A DNA stretch of 64,000 nucleotides from Geodermatophilus africanus. Its GTDB lineage: Bacteria; Actinomycetota; Actinomycetes; Mycobacteriales; Geodermatophilaceae. The stretch lies in contig NZ_FNOT01000008.1 of assembly GCF_900107105.1 (NCBI RefSeq), positions 124,001-188,000 on the forward strand. The letters are read 5' to 3'. Under the pieces are notes generated by a model. That model worked only from the letters and a program-made list of their open reading frames with translations, had not been told where the DNA came from and made no database searches. A program made the translations under genes and the position numbers. Numbering within the stretch: the first letter of the stretch is position 1; each line of letters starts with the position of its first letter. This document shows, piece by piece, positions 42,338 through 56,665 of this stretch.

Positions 42338-42610
42338 GTGCCGAAGTCCAAGGTGCGCAAGAAGTCGGTCTACACGCCGCCGCAGGGCACCCTGCAGTCG
42401 GGGACGGCGAGCGCGCGGGCCGTCCAGCCCAGCCCGCGCTGGTACGCCCCGCTCATGGTCACCCTCATGCTGCTGGGGCTGCTGTGGATCGTCGTGTTCT
42501 ACGTCGCGGGTGACCGGATCCCGGTCATGTCCGGCCTGAACGCCGGGAACTTCCTGATCGGCTTCGGCCTCATGGTGGCCGGCCTGGTCATGTCGATGCG
42601 CTGGCGCTGA
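42338..42610 (+). CDS. crgA: CrgA cell-division protein
   Basis: This 90-residue septal protein has a basic N-terminus (MPKSKVRKKSVYTPP) and two membrane helices (WYAPLMVTLMLLGLLWIVVF and LNAGNFLIGFGLMVAGLVM) with the conserved PSPRWYAP motif. CrgA recruits FtsZ, FtsQ and FtsI partners and is specific to actinobacteria. GTG start behind GGAGGGAG. The neighbourhood is as in mycobacteria. Confidence 0.95.
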   Translation: MPKSKVRKKSVYTPPQGTLQSGTASARAVQPSPRWYAPLMVTLMLLGLLWIVVFYVAGDRIPVMSGLNAGNFLIGFGLMVAGLVMSMRWR

Positions 42611-42716
42611 AGACAGGACCTGCTGCCCCCACCGGTGAAGGACCCCGTCCTCCTCAGCCCTCGCGAGCTCGGGGCGAGCCTCGGGCCAAGGCCCGCGGCG
42701 GGCCCCTGAAGCAGGG
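42611..42716. repeat. Gene-end palindromic repeat, copy 8 (complex)
   Basis: It starts on the crgA stop codon (AGACAGGACCTGCTGCCCC), restarts with AAGGACCCCGTCCTCCTCA and contains CCTCGCGAGCTCGGGGCGAG. It seems to be two overlapping or rearranged copies. Confidence 0.55.
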
Positions 42717-42733
42717 CCGGTGAGCATCCTCCG

Positions 42734-42763
42734 CGGCCCCCGTCCCACCCGGGACGGGGGCCG
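42734..42763. terminator. Strong terminator after crgA
   Basis: A 13-bp perfect stem CGGCCCCCGTCCC/GGGACGGGGGCCG with loop ACCC is followed by TTCACTTG, the nearest thing to a U-tract in this window. Confidence 0.8.
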
Positions 42764-43137
42764 TTCACTTGTGACCGCCCGGATACGCACAGTGCTGTAC
42801 ACAGGCCGCGCTGTGCACAGCCGGCCGGCGCTGTCCACAGGTCGACAAAGCGCTCAACCCCCAGGGTTGTCCACGACGTGTGGAGAACGCCTGTTCGACC
42901 ACACGCCGCTGACCTGCGGTTCCACCACGAGTGGGACAGATGTGACGAGAAGGGCGGCCGGGTAACTACAGCGGTGCAAGTCCATCCCCAGCTGTGCACA
43001 CAGCTGTGGACGAGTCGACATGGCGGCAGCCGGCGGACGGCCCCGCGCTCGCCGTCCGGCTCGCGCTGTGGTAGCGCGACACGCGGCCTGACCACGGCGA
43101 ATCCGCTCCTCCACCGGCGCCGTCCCCGCGGACGGCG
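42764..43137. other. Non-coding island with DnaA-box cluster
   Basis: These about 375 bp lie between two strong terminators and hold no credible gene. Seven 9-mers resemble the high-GC DnaA box TTGTCCACA: CTGTACACA (42795), CTGTGCACA (42811), CTGTCCACA (42831), TTGTCCACG (42867), TTCTCCACA on minus (42879-42887), CTGTGCACA (42992) and TCGTCCACA on minus (43005-43013). The main oriC is expected next to dnaN, just outside the window, so this may be an auxiliary DnaA-binding or titration site. Confidence 0.55.
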
Positions 43138-43170
43138 ACGGCCCCCGGTCCACGCGGGACCGGGGGCCGT
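43138..43170. terminator. Terminator of the thiolase gene
   Basis: ACGGCCCCCGGTCC and GGACCGGGGGCCGT form a 14-bp perfect stem around a 5-nt loop, 19 bp past the stop of the minus-strand thiolase. A smaller hairpin CGCCGTCC/GGACGGCG stands beside it at about 43119-43138. Confidence 0.75.
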
Positions 43171-43189
43171 CGTCCGGGGGGACTGTGGA

Positions 43190-44353
43190 CTACTGCGGCA
43201 GGAGCTCCAGGACGGTCGCGTTGGCCATCCCCCCGCCCTCGCACATCGTCTGGAGGCCGTAGCGGGTGCCGGTGGCGAGCATGCTGTGGACGAGCGTGGT
43301 CATGATGCGGGCGCCCGACCCGCCCAGCGGGTGGCCCAGCGCGATCGCGCCGCCCCGGGGGTTGAGCCGGTCGGCGTCCGCCCCGGTCTCCACCCGCCAG
43401 GCCAGCGGCACCGGTGCGAAGGCCTCGTTGACCTCGAAGACGCCGATGTCGTCGACGGACAGGCCCGAGCGCTGCAGCACCTTGTGCGTGGCCGGGATGG
43501 GGGCGGTCAGCATGACGACCGGGTCGTCGCCGGCCATGACCGTCGTGTGGATGCGCACCAGCGGGCGCAGGCCGAGCTCGCGGGCCCTCTCCGAGGTGGT
43601 GACCAGCAGGGCGGCCGACCCGTCGGAGATCTGGCTGGCGTTGCCGGCGCTGATGACGCCGTCGGCCTTGAACGGGGTCTTCAGCGACCCCAGCTTCTCC
43701 ACCGTGCCGCCGGGGCGGATCCCCTCGTCGGCGCCGACCACCGTGCCGTCGGGCGTGGTCACGGAGACGATCTCCTCCTCGAAGGCGCCGTCGGCCTGGG
43801 CCTTGGCCGCCTTCTCGTGCGAGGCGAGGGAGTACTCGTCGAGCTGGGTGCGGGAGAAGCCCCAGCGCTCGGCGATCATCTCCGCACCCGTGCCCTGGTT
43901 GGGGAAGACCCCGTCGTAGCGCTCGAGGAAGCGCGGGCCCAGCGGCGCCCCCGCCCCGATGGCCTGGGCGTACGTCGAGCCCATCGGCACCCGGCTCATC
44001 GACTCGACGCCGCCGGCGACCACGACGTCGGCCTGGCCGCTGATCACCGTGGCGGCGGCGAAGGCGACCGCCTGCTGCGAGGACCCGCACTGCCGGTCGA
44101 TCGTCGTCCCGGGCACCGACTCCGGCCAGCCCGCGGCCAGGACGGCGTTGCGGCCGATGTTGAACGTCTGCTCGCCGACCTGGCTCACGCAGCCCCAGAA
44201 GACGTCCTCGACCACGGCCGGGTCGATGCCGGTCCGCTCCACCAGGGCGTCGAGCACGGTGGCCGACAGGTCGACGGCGTGCACGCCGGACAGTCCACCG
44301 CCCCGCTTGCCCACCGGGGTGCGCACCGCGGCGCAGATGACGGCATCTCGCAT
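43190..44353 (-). CDS. Acetyl-CoA acyltransferase (thiolase)
   Basis: This 387-residue thiolase has the acylated Cys in TTIDRQCGSSQQAV, the catalytic His in GHPLGGSGARI and the second Cys in TMCEGGGMANATV. It condenses or cleaves acyl-CoAs with acetyl-CoA. ATG 44353 is preceded by GAGGAG at five nt. It is not part of the conserved division cluster in relatives and stands alone here; chain-length preference cannot be told. Confidence 0.9.
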   Translation of the reverse strand: MRDAVICAAVRTPVGKRGGGLSGVHAVDLSATVLDALVERTGIDPAVVEDVFWGCVSQVGEQTFNIGRNAVLAAGWPESVPGTTIDRQCGSSQQAVAFAAATVISGQADVVVAGGVESMSRVPMGSTYAQAIGAGAPLGPRFLERYDGVFPNQGTGAEMIAERWGFSRTQLDEYSLASHEKAAKAQADGAFEEEIVSVTTPDGTVVGADEGIRPGGTVEKLGSLKTPFKADGVISAGNASQISDGSAALLVTTSERARELGLRPLVRIHTTVMAGDDPVVMLTAPIPATHKVLQRSGLSVDDIGVFEVNEAFAPVPLAWRVETGADADRLNPRGGAIALGHPLGGSGARIMTTLVHSMLATGTRYGLQTMCEGGGMANATVLELLPQ

Positions 44354-44427
44354 GACCACTCCTCGTCGACGTGGGCGGCGTTCCACCCACCGTGGGGCCG
44401 ATCGTAGGACGTCCACACACCCGTCCC

Positions 44428-44611
44428 CTGGCCCCGTCCAGAGGCTCGCCGGCCCCCTGCAGGCACAAGGACCCCGTCCTGCTCACCGGAGGAGGACCCC
44501 GTCCCCCTCATCCCTCGCAGGCTCGGGACGAGCCTCTGGACGGGGCCTGCGGCGAGCCTCTGGACGGGGCCTGGCGCGGGCCTGCGAGTGGCGGGGGCGA
44601 GGGGGTCCTCC
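44428..44611. repeat. Gene-end palindromic repeat, copy 9 (multiple units)
   Basis: At least three fused units: GGCCCCGTCCAGAGGCTCGC, AAGGACCCCGTCCTGC, GGACCCCGTCCCCCTC, CGAGCCTCTGGACGGGGCC (twice) and GCGAGTGGCGGGGGCGAGGG. It fills most of the 277-bp gap between thiolase and PH-domain genes. Confidence 0.65.
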
Positions 44612-44630
44612 CCCTGGGAGGCTGCACGGC

Positions 44631-45038
44631 GTGGAGTGGTCGCCGCGCACCGGGGAGTCGGCGGTCCTGGCGGGCGTGGGCGCTGTCCTGGGCGGAGCCA
44701 CGGTGCTCCTGGACCCGCTCGGCCGGGTGCTGGTCGGCGCGGCCGCCGTCCTGCTGCTGGCCCTGGCCGTCCGCGACCGCCTGCTCCGCCCCCGGCTGGC
44801 CGCCGGGCCCGACGGGGTCGTCGTCCGCCGGCTGACCGGCGCCACGGTGCTGCCCTGGGCGCGGCTGGGGGTGCAGGTGCGGGAGAGCCGCCGGTGGGGG
44901 CTGCGCTCCCGGCTGCTGGAGCTGGACACCGCCGGCGGGCCGGACGACGACGGTGAGCTGGTGCTGCTCGGCCGCCGGGACCTGGGCGCCGACCCGGGCG
45001 AGGTCGCCCAGGCGCTGACCGCCCTGCGGCCCTGGTGA
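44631..45038 (+). CDS. PH-domain membrane protein (Rv0010c-like)
   Basis: This 135-residue protein has two membrane helices (about 10-50) followed by a bacterial PH domain (RLAAGPDGVVVRRLTGATVL, PWARLGVQVRESRRWG). Position between crgA and ppiA matches the mycobacterial gene order. GTG 44631 lies 9 nt after GGGAGG. Function unknown. Confidence 0.75.
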   Translation: MEWSPRTGESAVLAGVGAVLGGATVLLDPLGRVLVGAAAVLLLALAVRDRLLRPRLAAGPDGVVVRRLTGATVLPWARLGVQVRESRRWGLRSRLLELDTAGGPDDDGELVLLGRRDLGADPGEVAQALTALRPW

Positions 45039-45084
45039 CGGACCGGAACGGCCACCCTTCAGGGCCGCGCGCCGAGCCCCGACG

Positions 45085-45193
45085 GCCCCCTTGCAGGCAC
45101 AAGGACCCGTCCCCCTCACCACTCGCAAGCTCGCGGCGAGCCTCTGGACGGGGCCTGGCGCGAGCCTGCGAGTGGCGGGGGCAAGGGGTCCTT
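45085..45193. repeat. Gene-end palindromic repeat, copy 10 (long form)
   Basis: This is the clearest long form: AAGGACCCGTCCCCCTCACC, ACTCGCAAGCTCGCGGCG on the left and CGCGAGCCTGCGAGTGGCGG, GGGCAAGGGGTCCTT on the right are inverted copies of each other, around GAGCCTCTGGACGGGGCC. It lies between the convergent PH-domain and rhomboid genes and would act as a terminator for both. Confidence 0.75.
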
Positions 45194-45212
45194 CACGGGG
45201 GAAGGGTGGTCC

Positions 45213-46106
45213 TTACCCGAGGACGACGAGGGTGGACACGGTCAGCGCGACCACCACGAGCGCCGCCGTCAGCAGCATCAGGCCCAACACCTGCAGCTCG
45301 GTGCGGCGCCGGGCGAGCACGACCACCCCGGTGGCGGCGAAGCCGGCCACCAGCCCGCCCAGGTGCCCCAGCAGCGAGACGCCGGGCAGGAAGCTGATCA
45401 GCACGTTGATCGCCAGCAGGGTCAACAGGCCGCGGAGGTCCTCCCGACGGGCGATCATGGTGACGGCGAGGCCGCCGAGCAGGCCGTATATGGCGGCCGA
45501 GGCCCCCGCGACGGGACGTCCGGGCTCACCGAACAGCTGCAGCGCCACCGCACCGCCGAGCAGCGACACCAGGTAGACGGCGAGGTAGCGCCACCGGCCC
45601 AGCTGGCGTTCCAGCTCGGAGCCGAAGACCAGCAGCGCGAGCATGTTGAGCACCAGGTGCAGCACGCCGATGTGCAGGAACGCCGCCGTGACCAGCCGCC
45701 AGTCCTCACCCAGCTCGACGAGCACGGGGATCTGCGCCAGCTGCACGAACAGCGGGCTGAGCTGGTTGTCGAGCGGGTCGGACCCGGCCAGGCCGGCGGA
45801 GACCGCGGTGGCGACGAACACCGCGAGGTTCAGCCCGATGAGGGTGACCGTGACCGCGCCGAAGCGCCGGCCGGCCCGCTGCAGGAACGAGGCCTGGCGG
45901 GGACGGCGCACGGAGGCGTTGCCGGCCCGGACGTCGTCCGGGCACTGGAAGCCGACCGAGGCCGGGGTCATGCACTCCGGACAGATCGGCCGGCCGCACC
46001 GGGTGCACGCGATGCGGGTCGGCCGGTCCGGATGCCGGTAGCAGGTGGGTGGCGGGGGCGCCGGCTGCGGCTGGCCGGCGCCCCCGTCGTCCGGGCTGGT
46101 GGTCAG
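45213..46106 (-). CDS. Rhomboid intramembrane serine protease with N-terminal zinc ribbon
   Basis: This is a rhomboid of about 297 residues. The catalytic Ser is in GASAAIYGLLGG and the His in GHLGGLVAG; about six helices are present. The family in actinobacteria begins with a zinc ribbon, and the frame indeed encodes CYRHPDRPTRIACTRCGRPI and CPEC before the first ATG (45971). No ATG, GTG or TTG exists in that upstream frame. A CTG at 46106 overlaps the ppiA stop (CTGA), as coupled genes do here with GTGA. I therefore take CTG 46106 as start; 45971 would cut the ribbon. Confidence 0.8.
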   Translation of the reverse strand: MTTSPDDGGAGQPQPAPPPPTCYRHPDRPTRIACTRCGRPICPECMTPASVGFQCPDDVRAGNASVRRPRQASFLQRAGRRFGAVTVTLIGLNLAVFVATAVSAGLAGSDPLDNQLSPLFVQLAQIPVLVELGEDWRLVTAAFLHIGVLHLVLNMLALLVFGSELERQLGRWRYLAVYLVSLLGGAVALQLFGEPGRPVAGASAAIYGLLGGLAVTMIARREDLRGLLTLLAINVLISFLPGVSLLGHLGGLVAGFAATGVVVLARRRTELQVLGLMLLTAALVVVALTVSTLVVLG

Positions 46107-46636
46107 CTGCGCTGCACCTCGACCGACTGCAGCACCACGTCCTCCACGGGGCGGTCGCCGCGGCCGGTCCGCACCTTGGCGATGCGGTCGACGACGTCCC
46201 GGCCGGCCTGGTCGGCCACCTCGCCGAAGATCGTGTGCTTGCCGGTCAGCCAGGTGGTCGGCGCGACGGTGATGAAGAACTGGGAGCCGTTGGTGCCGGG
46301 CCCGGCGTTGGCCATCGCCAGCAGGTAGGGCTTGGTGAAGGCCAGTTCGGGGTGGATCTCGTCGCCGAACTGGTAGCCCGGACCGCCGATGCCCTGACCC
46401 AGCGGGTCACCGCCCTGGATCATGAAGCCGTCGATGATCCGGTGGAAGACGGTGCCGTCGTAGAGGCGGTCGGTGGTCTTCGCGCGGGTCTGCGGGTGGG
46501 TCCACTCCCGGCGGCCCTCGGCGAGGTCGGCGAAGTTCGCGACCGTCTTCGGAGCGTGGTCGGGGAACAGGTCGACGGTGATGTCGCCGTGGTTGGTGTG
46601 CAGGACGGCGCGGCGCGCAGGAGTCGCTTCAGTCAC
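46103..46636 (-). CDS. ppiA: Peptidyl-prolyl cis-trans isomerase, cyclophilin type
   Basis: This protein of about 177 residues is a cyclophilin with the catalytic region FHRIIDGFMIQGGDPLGQG, GPGYQFGDEIHPEL, and MANAGPGTNGSQFFI. It speeds proline isomerisation in folding; the lack of a signal peptide puts it in the cytoplasm. GTG 46636 is taken as start because the GGGAG upstream lies too close to GTG 46645. Next to the PH-domain gene and gyrA as in mycobacteria. Confidence 0.92.
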   Translation of the reverse strand: MTEATPARRAVLHTNHGDITVDLFPDHAPKTVANFADLAEGRREWTHPQTRAKTTDRLYDGTVFHRIIDGFMIQGGDPLGQGIGGPGYQFGDEIHPELAFTKPYLLAMANAGPGTNGSQFFITVAPTTWLTGKHTIFGEVADQAGRDVVDRIAKVRTGRGDRPVEDVVLQSVEVQRS

Positions 46637-46700
46637 GACGTCCACTCTCCCACTGGTCCGCGCCCCGCGAGCACGGGGAGCGGGCCGGTGGGCGCCGGCG

Positions 46701-47195
46701 TCAGGGCCGCAACACGCGGACGACGTCGAGGTCGCGGTAGGACGCCTCCCCTTCGGTGACCTCCTGCATCCGCTTGGCGAAGTCCGCGGTCACCGGGTGG
46801 TCGGAGTTGCGCATCGCCGAGGTGTGGTCGGGGAAGGCGACTATCTCGACGTAGGTGTCGGCGCGGTGGCGGTCGGCAGCGACCACGCCCCAGCGGATGG
46901 TGGTCTCCTGCCCCATCCGCTCCCGCCACTCCTCCACGATGCGGCCGAAGCCGTCGAGGTCGCGGGCGTGGAACTCGATGAGCTGCAGGAAGGAACCAGG
47001 CTCGGCCAGGAGCCCCTCCTCGTCCCGCAGCCCGGCCCGCAGCCCCTCCCGCAGCTCGGCGCCGTCGGTGTGCCCGTGCGCGGCGACGGCGTGCGCCACC
47101 GCCAGTTCGAGGACCTCGTCCTCCTCGCCGGAGATCTGCACGGTGCAGCTGCGCTCGCCGGGGATCGTCCGGCAGTCCAGGCTCTTGCGCGCCAC
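46701..47195 (-). CDS. DUF1059 protein with C-terminal ABM/NIPSNAP-like domain
   Basis: This 164-residue protein starts with a DUF1059 module (MARKSLDCRTIPGERSCTVQ and ELAVAHAVAAHGH), a small Cys-containing domain. The second half (SFLQLIEFHARDLDGFGRIV, TYVEIVAFPDHTSAMRNSDH) looks like a dimeric alpha-beta barrel of the antibiotic-monooxygenase or NIPSNAP kind. The fusion is less common than either part alone. Function unknown. Confidence 0.7.
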   Translation of the reverse strand: MARKSLDCRTIPGERSCTVQISGEEDEVLELAVAHAVAAHGHTDGAELREGLRAGLRDEEGLLAEPGSFLQLIEFHARDLDGFGRIVEEWRERMGQETTIRWGVVAADRHRADTYVEIVAFPDHTSAMRNSDHPVTADFAKRMQEVTEGEASYRDLDVVRVLRP

Positions 47196-47312
47196 GGCTC
47201 CTCCTCCGTCGCGAGGCCCCGGCCCGCCCGGCCGGTGGGCCAGTGGCCGGGGCGACGGTGGCGCAGGGAGGGAGCGGCGTCCAGTGCCGGAGGTCCTGGT
47301 CGCGCGGGTGCC

Positions 47313-48503
47313 TCAGCGCGGGGTGCAGGCGGCCGCGAGCTCCCCGTGGTAGGCGAGCACCAGGGGGGTGCCGGTGCACACGACGCTGCGCCCGGGCTCG
47401 CCTGCCACCGCGCCGACACCGGAGGGGCCCACCGGCCACTCGGCGCCGAGGAGGGACTCGACGAACCCCGGCGCCACCATCCGGTCCACGCGGGTGTCCT
47501 CGGGGTCGACGCCGTTCATCTCGGCGGCGTACCGGTAGGCCTCCTCGCGGCCGAGGACCCGGTCGACCAGGCCCCGGTCCACGGCGGTGTAGCCGTCGAA
47601 GACGAAGGCACCCAGCTCGTCGACGATCGTCTGCGGCGGGATGCCCCGGGTCTGGGACACCCACCCGACGAACGCCTCGTACTCCCGGTCCAGGCCGCGT
47701 CCCAGGACGGCCCGCTCCTCTTCGGTCATGTCGCGGTAGGGGTTGCCGAGGTCCTTGCCGCGGCCTCGGGAGAGGTACTCCTCGGTGACACCGCCGTCGG
47801 TGGTCACGCCCGGCTCCAGCAGCGAGCCCGGGATGCCGGTGACGTCGCGGAACCGCTGGAACGGGCCCATGACCACGCCGATGCTGCCGACGAGGCTGCC
47901 GTGGTCGGCGACGATCTGGTCGGCCCCCGCCATGGCGTACACCCCGCCCGAGGCCGACATGCCCTGCACGTGGGCCATCACCTGGTTGCCGGTCCGCTTC
48001 TGGTAGCGCTCCACGGCGTCGGCGATGGCGCGGGAGCCGTAGATCGTCCCCCCGGGGGTGTTGAGCTCCAGGATCAGCCCGTCGGCGTCCTCGGCCTCCA
48101 GGGCGTCGATGGTGTCGGCGACGTCGTAGCCGTAGGTCGCACCGCCGAAGGTGACACCGTCGCTCTCGCCGCCCAGGATGACACCGGTGACCGGGACGGC
48201 GATCAGCCGCGCCGAGGCACCCGCTGCGCCCCACACGGTCTCGGTCGGCGGCCCGGGAGGAGAGCTGTTGTCGGCCCCTGCGGTCAGCCCGACCAGGGCC
48301 AGCACCATCACCACGGTCAGCCCCAGGGCGACCCCGCCCAGCGCCAAGCCGGCGCCCAGGGCCGCCCCCAGCCCGACGGCGAAGCCGCGCCGGAAGTAGC
48401 CGGGCCCCCACACCCGCGGTGGCAAGGGCACCGGTACCGGCCGCGCCGCCGGCGGCGGGGTCGCCGGCGGCGGCGCATCGGGTGGTGGCAGCTGCGTGCT
48501 CAC
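47313..48503 (-). CDS. sppA: S49-family signal peptide peptidase (SppA-like)
   Basis: This 396-residue protein has a Pro-rich start (GTG 48503 behind GGGGGG), one membrane helix (GLALGGVALGLTVVMVLALV) and an S49 protease domain. Catalytic Ser is in VQGMSASGGVYAMAGAD; ILELNTPGG and SIGVVMGPF are family strands. It degrades leftover signal peptides or cleaves membrane peptides. Not present at this place in mycobacteria. Confidence 0.88.
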   Translation of the reverse strand: MSTQLPPPDAPPPATPPPAARPVPVPLPPRVWGPGYFRRGFAVGLGAALGAGLALGGVALGLTVVMVLALVGLTAGADNSSPPGPPTETVWGAAGASARLIAVPVTGVILGGESDGVTFGGATYGYDVADTIDALEAEDADGLILELNTPGGTIYGSRAIADAVERYQKRTGNQVMAHVQGMSASGGVYAMAGADQIVADHGSLVGSIGVVMGPFQRFRDVTGIPGSLLEPGVTTDGGVTEEYLSRGRGKDLGNPYRDMTEEERAVLGRGLDREYEAFVGWVSQTRGIPPQTIVDELGAFVFDGYTAVDRGLVDRVLGREEAYRYAAEMNGVDPEDTRVDRMVAPGFVESLLGAEWPVGPSGVGAVAGEPGRSVVCTGTPLVLAYHGELAAACTPR

Positions 48504-48674
48504 GTCGGGGCCCCCCGGGATGTCATGACAGCGGAGCGGCGACCCTAACCACGGACATCGGCCACGGACAGTCACCGCGCCGCGTCGTCAGCAGCCCGTG
48601 ACCGGGCCGACCGGGGAAGGGGGACGGGTACCCACCGACCGGCAGGAGCGCAGGTCGGACCCTCGCTGGGCTGG

Positions 48675-48747
48675 TGGAGACGAGGGGAATCGAACCCCTA
48701 ACCCCCGCCTTGCAAAGGCGGTGCTCTGCCAATTGAGCTACGTCCCC
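48675..48747 (-). tRNA. tRNA-Ala (TGC)
   Basis: This 73-nt tRNA has acceptor GGGGACG/CGTCTCC with discriminator A. Anticodon stem CCGCC/GGCGG has loop TTTGCAA (anticodon TGC). T arm GGGGTTCGATTCCCC. A CCA end is encoded directly after (48672-48674). Confidence 0.96.
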
Positions 48748-48775
48748 GGGGTGGGAGGCGGGGCCTCCCGGCGGG

Positions 48776-48919
48776 TCAGCGAGCGGCCGGCGTGCTGACC
48801 GCCTGGGGGCCGCGGGTCGCCTCGGCCCAGAGGTCAGCCTCTGCCCTGCCCGCCGAGCGCCGGCGGACGGCGGCGAGGGCGGTCGCGGCGGCGGCCGCGA
48901 AGACCAGCTTCCTGAGCAC
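48776..48919 (-). CDS. DLW-39 family small protein
   Basis: This 47-residue protein has one membrane helix (LRKLVFAAAAATALAAV) and the family signature RAEADLWAEAT. GTG 48919 is fixed by GAGGAGG about 8 nt upstream. DLW-39 proteins are found between the gyrA-linked tRNA-Ile and tRNA-Ala of actinobacteria, exactly as here. Function unknown. Confidence 0.85.
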   Translation of the reverse strand: MLRKLVFAAAAATALAAVRRRSAGRAEADLWAEATRGPQAVSTPAAR

Positions 48920-49012
48920 GCGGGGTACCTCCTCGAGGGGAGTCCCCCTCCTCGAGAGGGGGCCGGAGGCCGACCCCGGGACCGGGGTGGGCCGGTGGGG
49001 CCAGTACACGGG

Positions 49013-49086
49013 TGGGCCTGGGAGGACTTGAACCTCCGGCCTCATCCTTATCAGGGATGCGCTCTAACCGCCTGAGCTACAGGCCC
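49013..49086 (-). tRNA. tRNA-Ile (GAT)
   Basis: This 74-nt tRNA has acceptor GGGCCTG/CAGGCCC with discriminator A. Anticodon stem CATCC/GGATG has loop CTGATAA (anticodon GAT). T arm GGAGGTTCAAGTCCTCC. CCA is not encoded. Confidence 0.96.
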
Positions 49087-49241
49087 GTGGACCTCGACCA
49101 GCGTACCTGCCGCCGGTACGCCGTCCGCAGGGGGGTGGTGCGAGGTCGACCTCGCGGGCCGGCTGCGGATACACGTCAGGCGCCCCCTGAGCAGGTGCGA
49201 GAGGACGCCTGTCGCGTGTTCGCCGAGGACGGGGTCCTCTG

Positions 49242-49913
49242 TCAGTCGCGCTCGGAGAGGGTGACCTCCAGGCCGCCGACCAGGTCGGAGCACATGTTGT
49301 AGATGAACGCCGCGACGGTGCACAGGGCGGTCATCAGCACGATGTTGATGGCCCCGATGACCGCGGCGCCACCGAAGACGATGCCCGGGGTGATGACCTC
49401 GCTGCGGCCGTCACCACCGGAGGCGCTACCGAGCTGGCCGAAGAGGTCGTTGAGGGTCTCGAAGACACCGAGGCCGGAGAGGATGCCGTAGAGCAGGCCG
49501 ACGGCGACCATCCAGATGAAGAACATCGCGATCGACAGGACCAGCGAAATCTTCAGCGCGGAGAACGTGTCGATGTGCCGCAGCTGCAGCCGGGCGCGGC
49601 GCGGGCCGCGGGCGGACTTGCCGGCACCCCCACCACTCGCAGCGGAGGCCGCCACCGCACCCGCGGCGGGCTGCGCGCCGGTGGACGGGGAGGCGGCGGG
49701 CTGCGTGCCCGACGCCGGGCCGGTCGCGGCCGGGGCCCCGTCGGCGGCCACGGCCTGGCTCCGGGCGGTGTTCGCGCCGGGGATGGTCTGCGTCGACCCC
49801 ACCGAGGGCGGATCGTCAGCCGCGGGCTGCTGACCGGTCGCCGTCCCCTGTGCCGGGGAGGTCTCCCCGGTCCGGGACCCGGTGCGCACCGAACCCTGCG
49901 TCCGGTCGCTCAT
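49242..49913 (-). CDS. DUF3566 membrane protein
   Basis: This 223-residue protein has a disordered Ala/Gln/Thr/Pro-rich N-terminus (1-100) followed by the DUF3566 domain (RLQLRHIDTFSALKISLVLS), which has two membrane helices and an extracytoplasmic loop, closing with TVAAFIYNMCSDLVGGLEVT. The gene always follows gyrA in actinobacteria (Rv0007). Function unknown. Confidence 0.9.
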   Translation of the reverse strand: MSDRTQGSVRTGSRTGETSPAQGTATGQQPAADDPPSVGSTQTIPGANTARSQAVAADGAPAATGPASGTQPAASPSTGAQPAAGAVAASAASGGGAGKSARGPRRARLQLRHIDTFSALKISLVLSIAMFFIWMVAVGLLYGILSGLGVFETLNDLFGQLGSASGGDGRSEVITPGIVFGGAAVIGAINIVLMTALCTVAAFIYNMCSDLVGGLEVTLSERD

Positions 49914-50016
49914 GCGAGTCTCCCGTTCCCCAGCGGCCCTCGCCGCTGCCTCACACCCGGGGTACCCGGCGCGCGGCCGGGAGCACCCGGGCGCCGGTCA
50001 GATCCCTGGTGGCTGT

Positions 50017-50070
50017 GACGGAGGAGCGGGGCGCCCACACCCGGGAGTGCGGACGCCCCGCCTCTCCGTC
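50017..50070 (-). terminator. Terminator of gyrA
   Basis: A very long hairpin: GACGGAGGAGCGGGGCG pairs with CGCCCCGCCTCTCCGTC (17-bp arms, two mismatches) around a 20-nt loop, 13 bp after the gyrA stop. Confidence 0.8.
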
Positions 50071-50082
50071 ATCGTCCCCAGA

Positions 50083-52551
<2,469 letters not shown>

Positions 52552-52597
52552 GGTTCAGGTCTCCAGGTCGTGCACAGATGGGAACGAAGTCGCGGGT

Positions 52598-52730
52598 CGG
52601 GCCCCTGCAGGACCCGACGCCGGCCCGCGTGCAGGTGGAAGGACCCCGTCCTCCCCACCCTCCGCGAGCTCAAAGCGGGACCCGGGACGGGGCCGGGAAG
52701 AAGACGCTGCGGGGGGCACGGGGTCCTCTC
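52598..52730. repeat. Gene-end palindromic repeat, copy 11
   Basis: GGGCCCCTGCAGGACCCG, AAGGACCCCGTCCTCCCCAC, CGCGAGCTCAAAGCGGGACC and CACGGGGTCCTCTCTCA occupy most of the gyrB-gyrA gap and end against the gyrB stop. Unusually, the gyrB-gyrA message must pass through it, or gyrA must have its own promoter. Confidence 0.65.
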
Positions 52731-56532
<3,802 letters not shown>

Positions 56533-56665
56533 CGGGGACCCCCTGCTCGACGGGTGCCGGTCGACGCGACCGCCGTTGGTCTGAGCGGACCCTGCCGATG
56601 GTGGCGGGTCGACCGGGTGTCCTGCGACCCGAGCGCGCGCGGGGTCCACGGCCGACACTCGGGAC

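Noticed and set aside
42961..42990. Riboswitch-like phrase near GGTAACTACAGCGGTGCAAG
   Set aside because: No conserved riboswitch core could be matched and the next genes on that strand are distant; better explained as part of the DnaA-box island.
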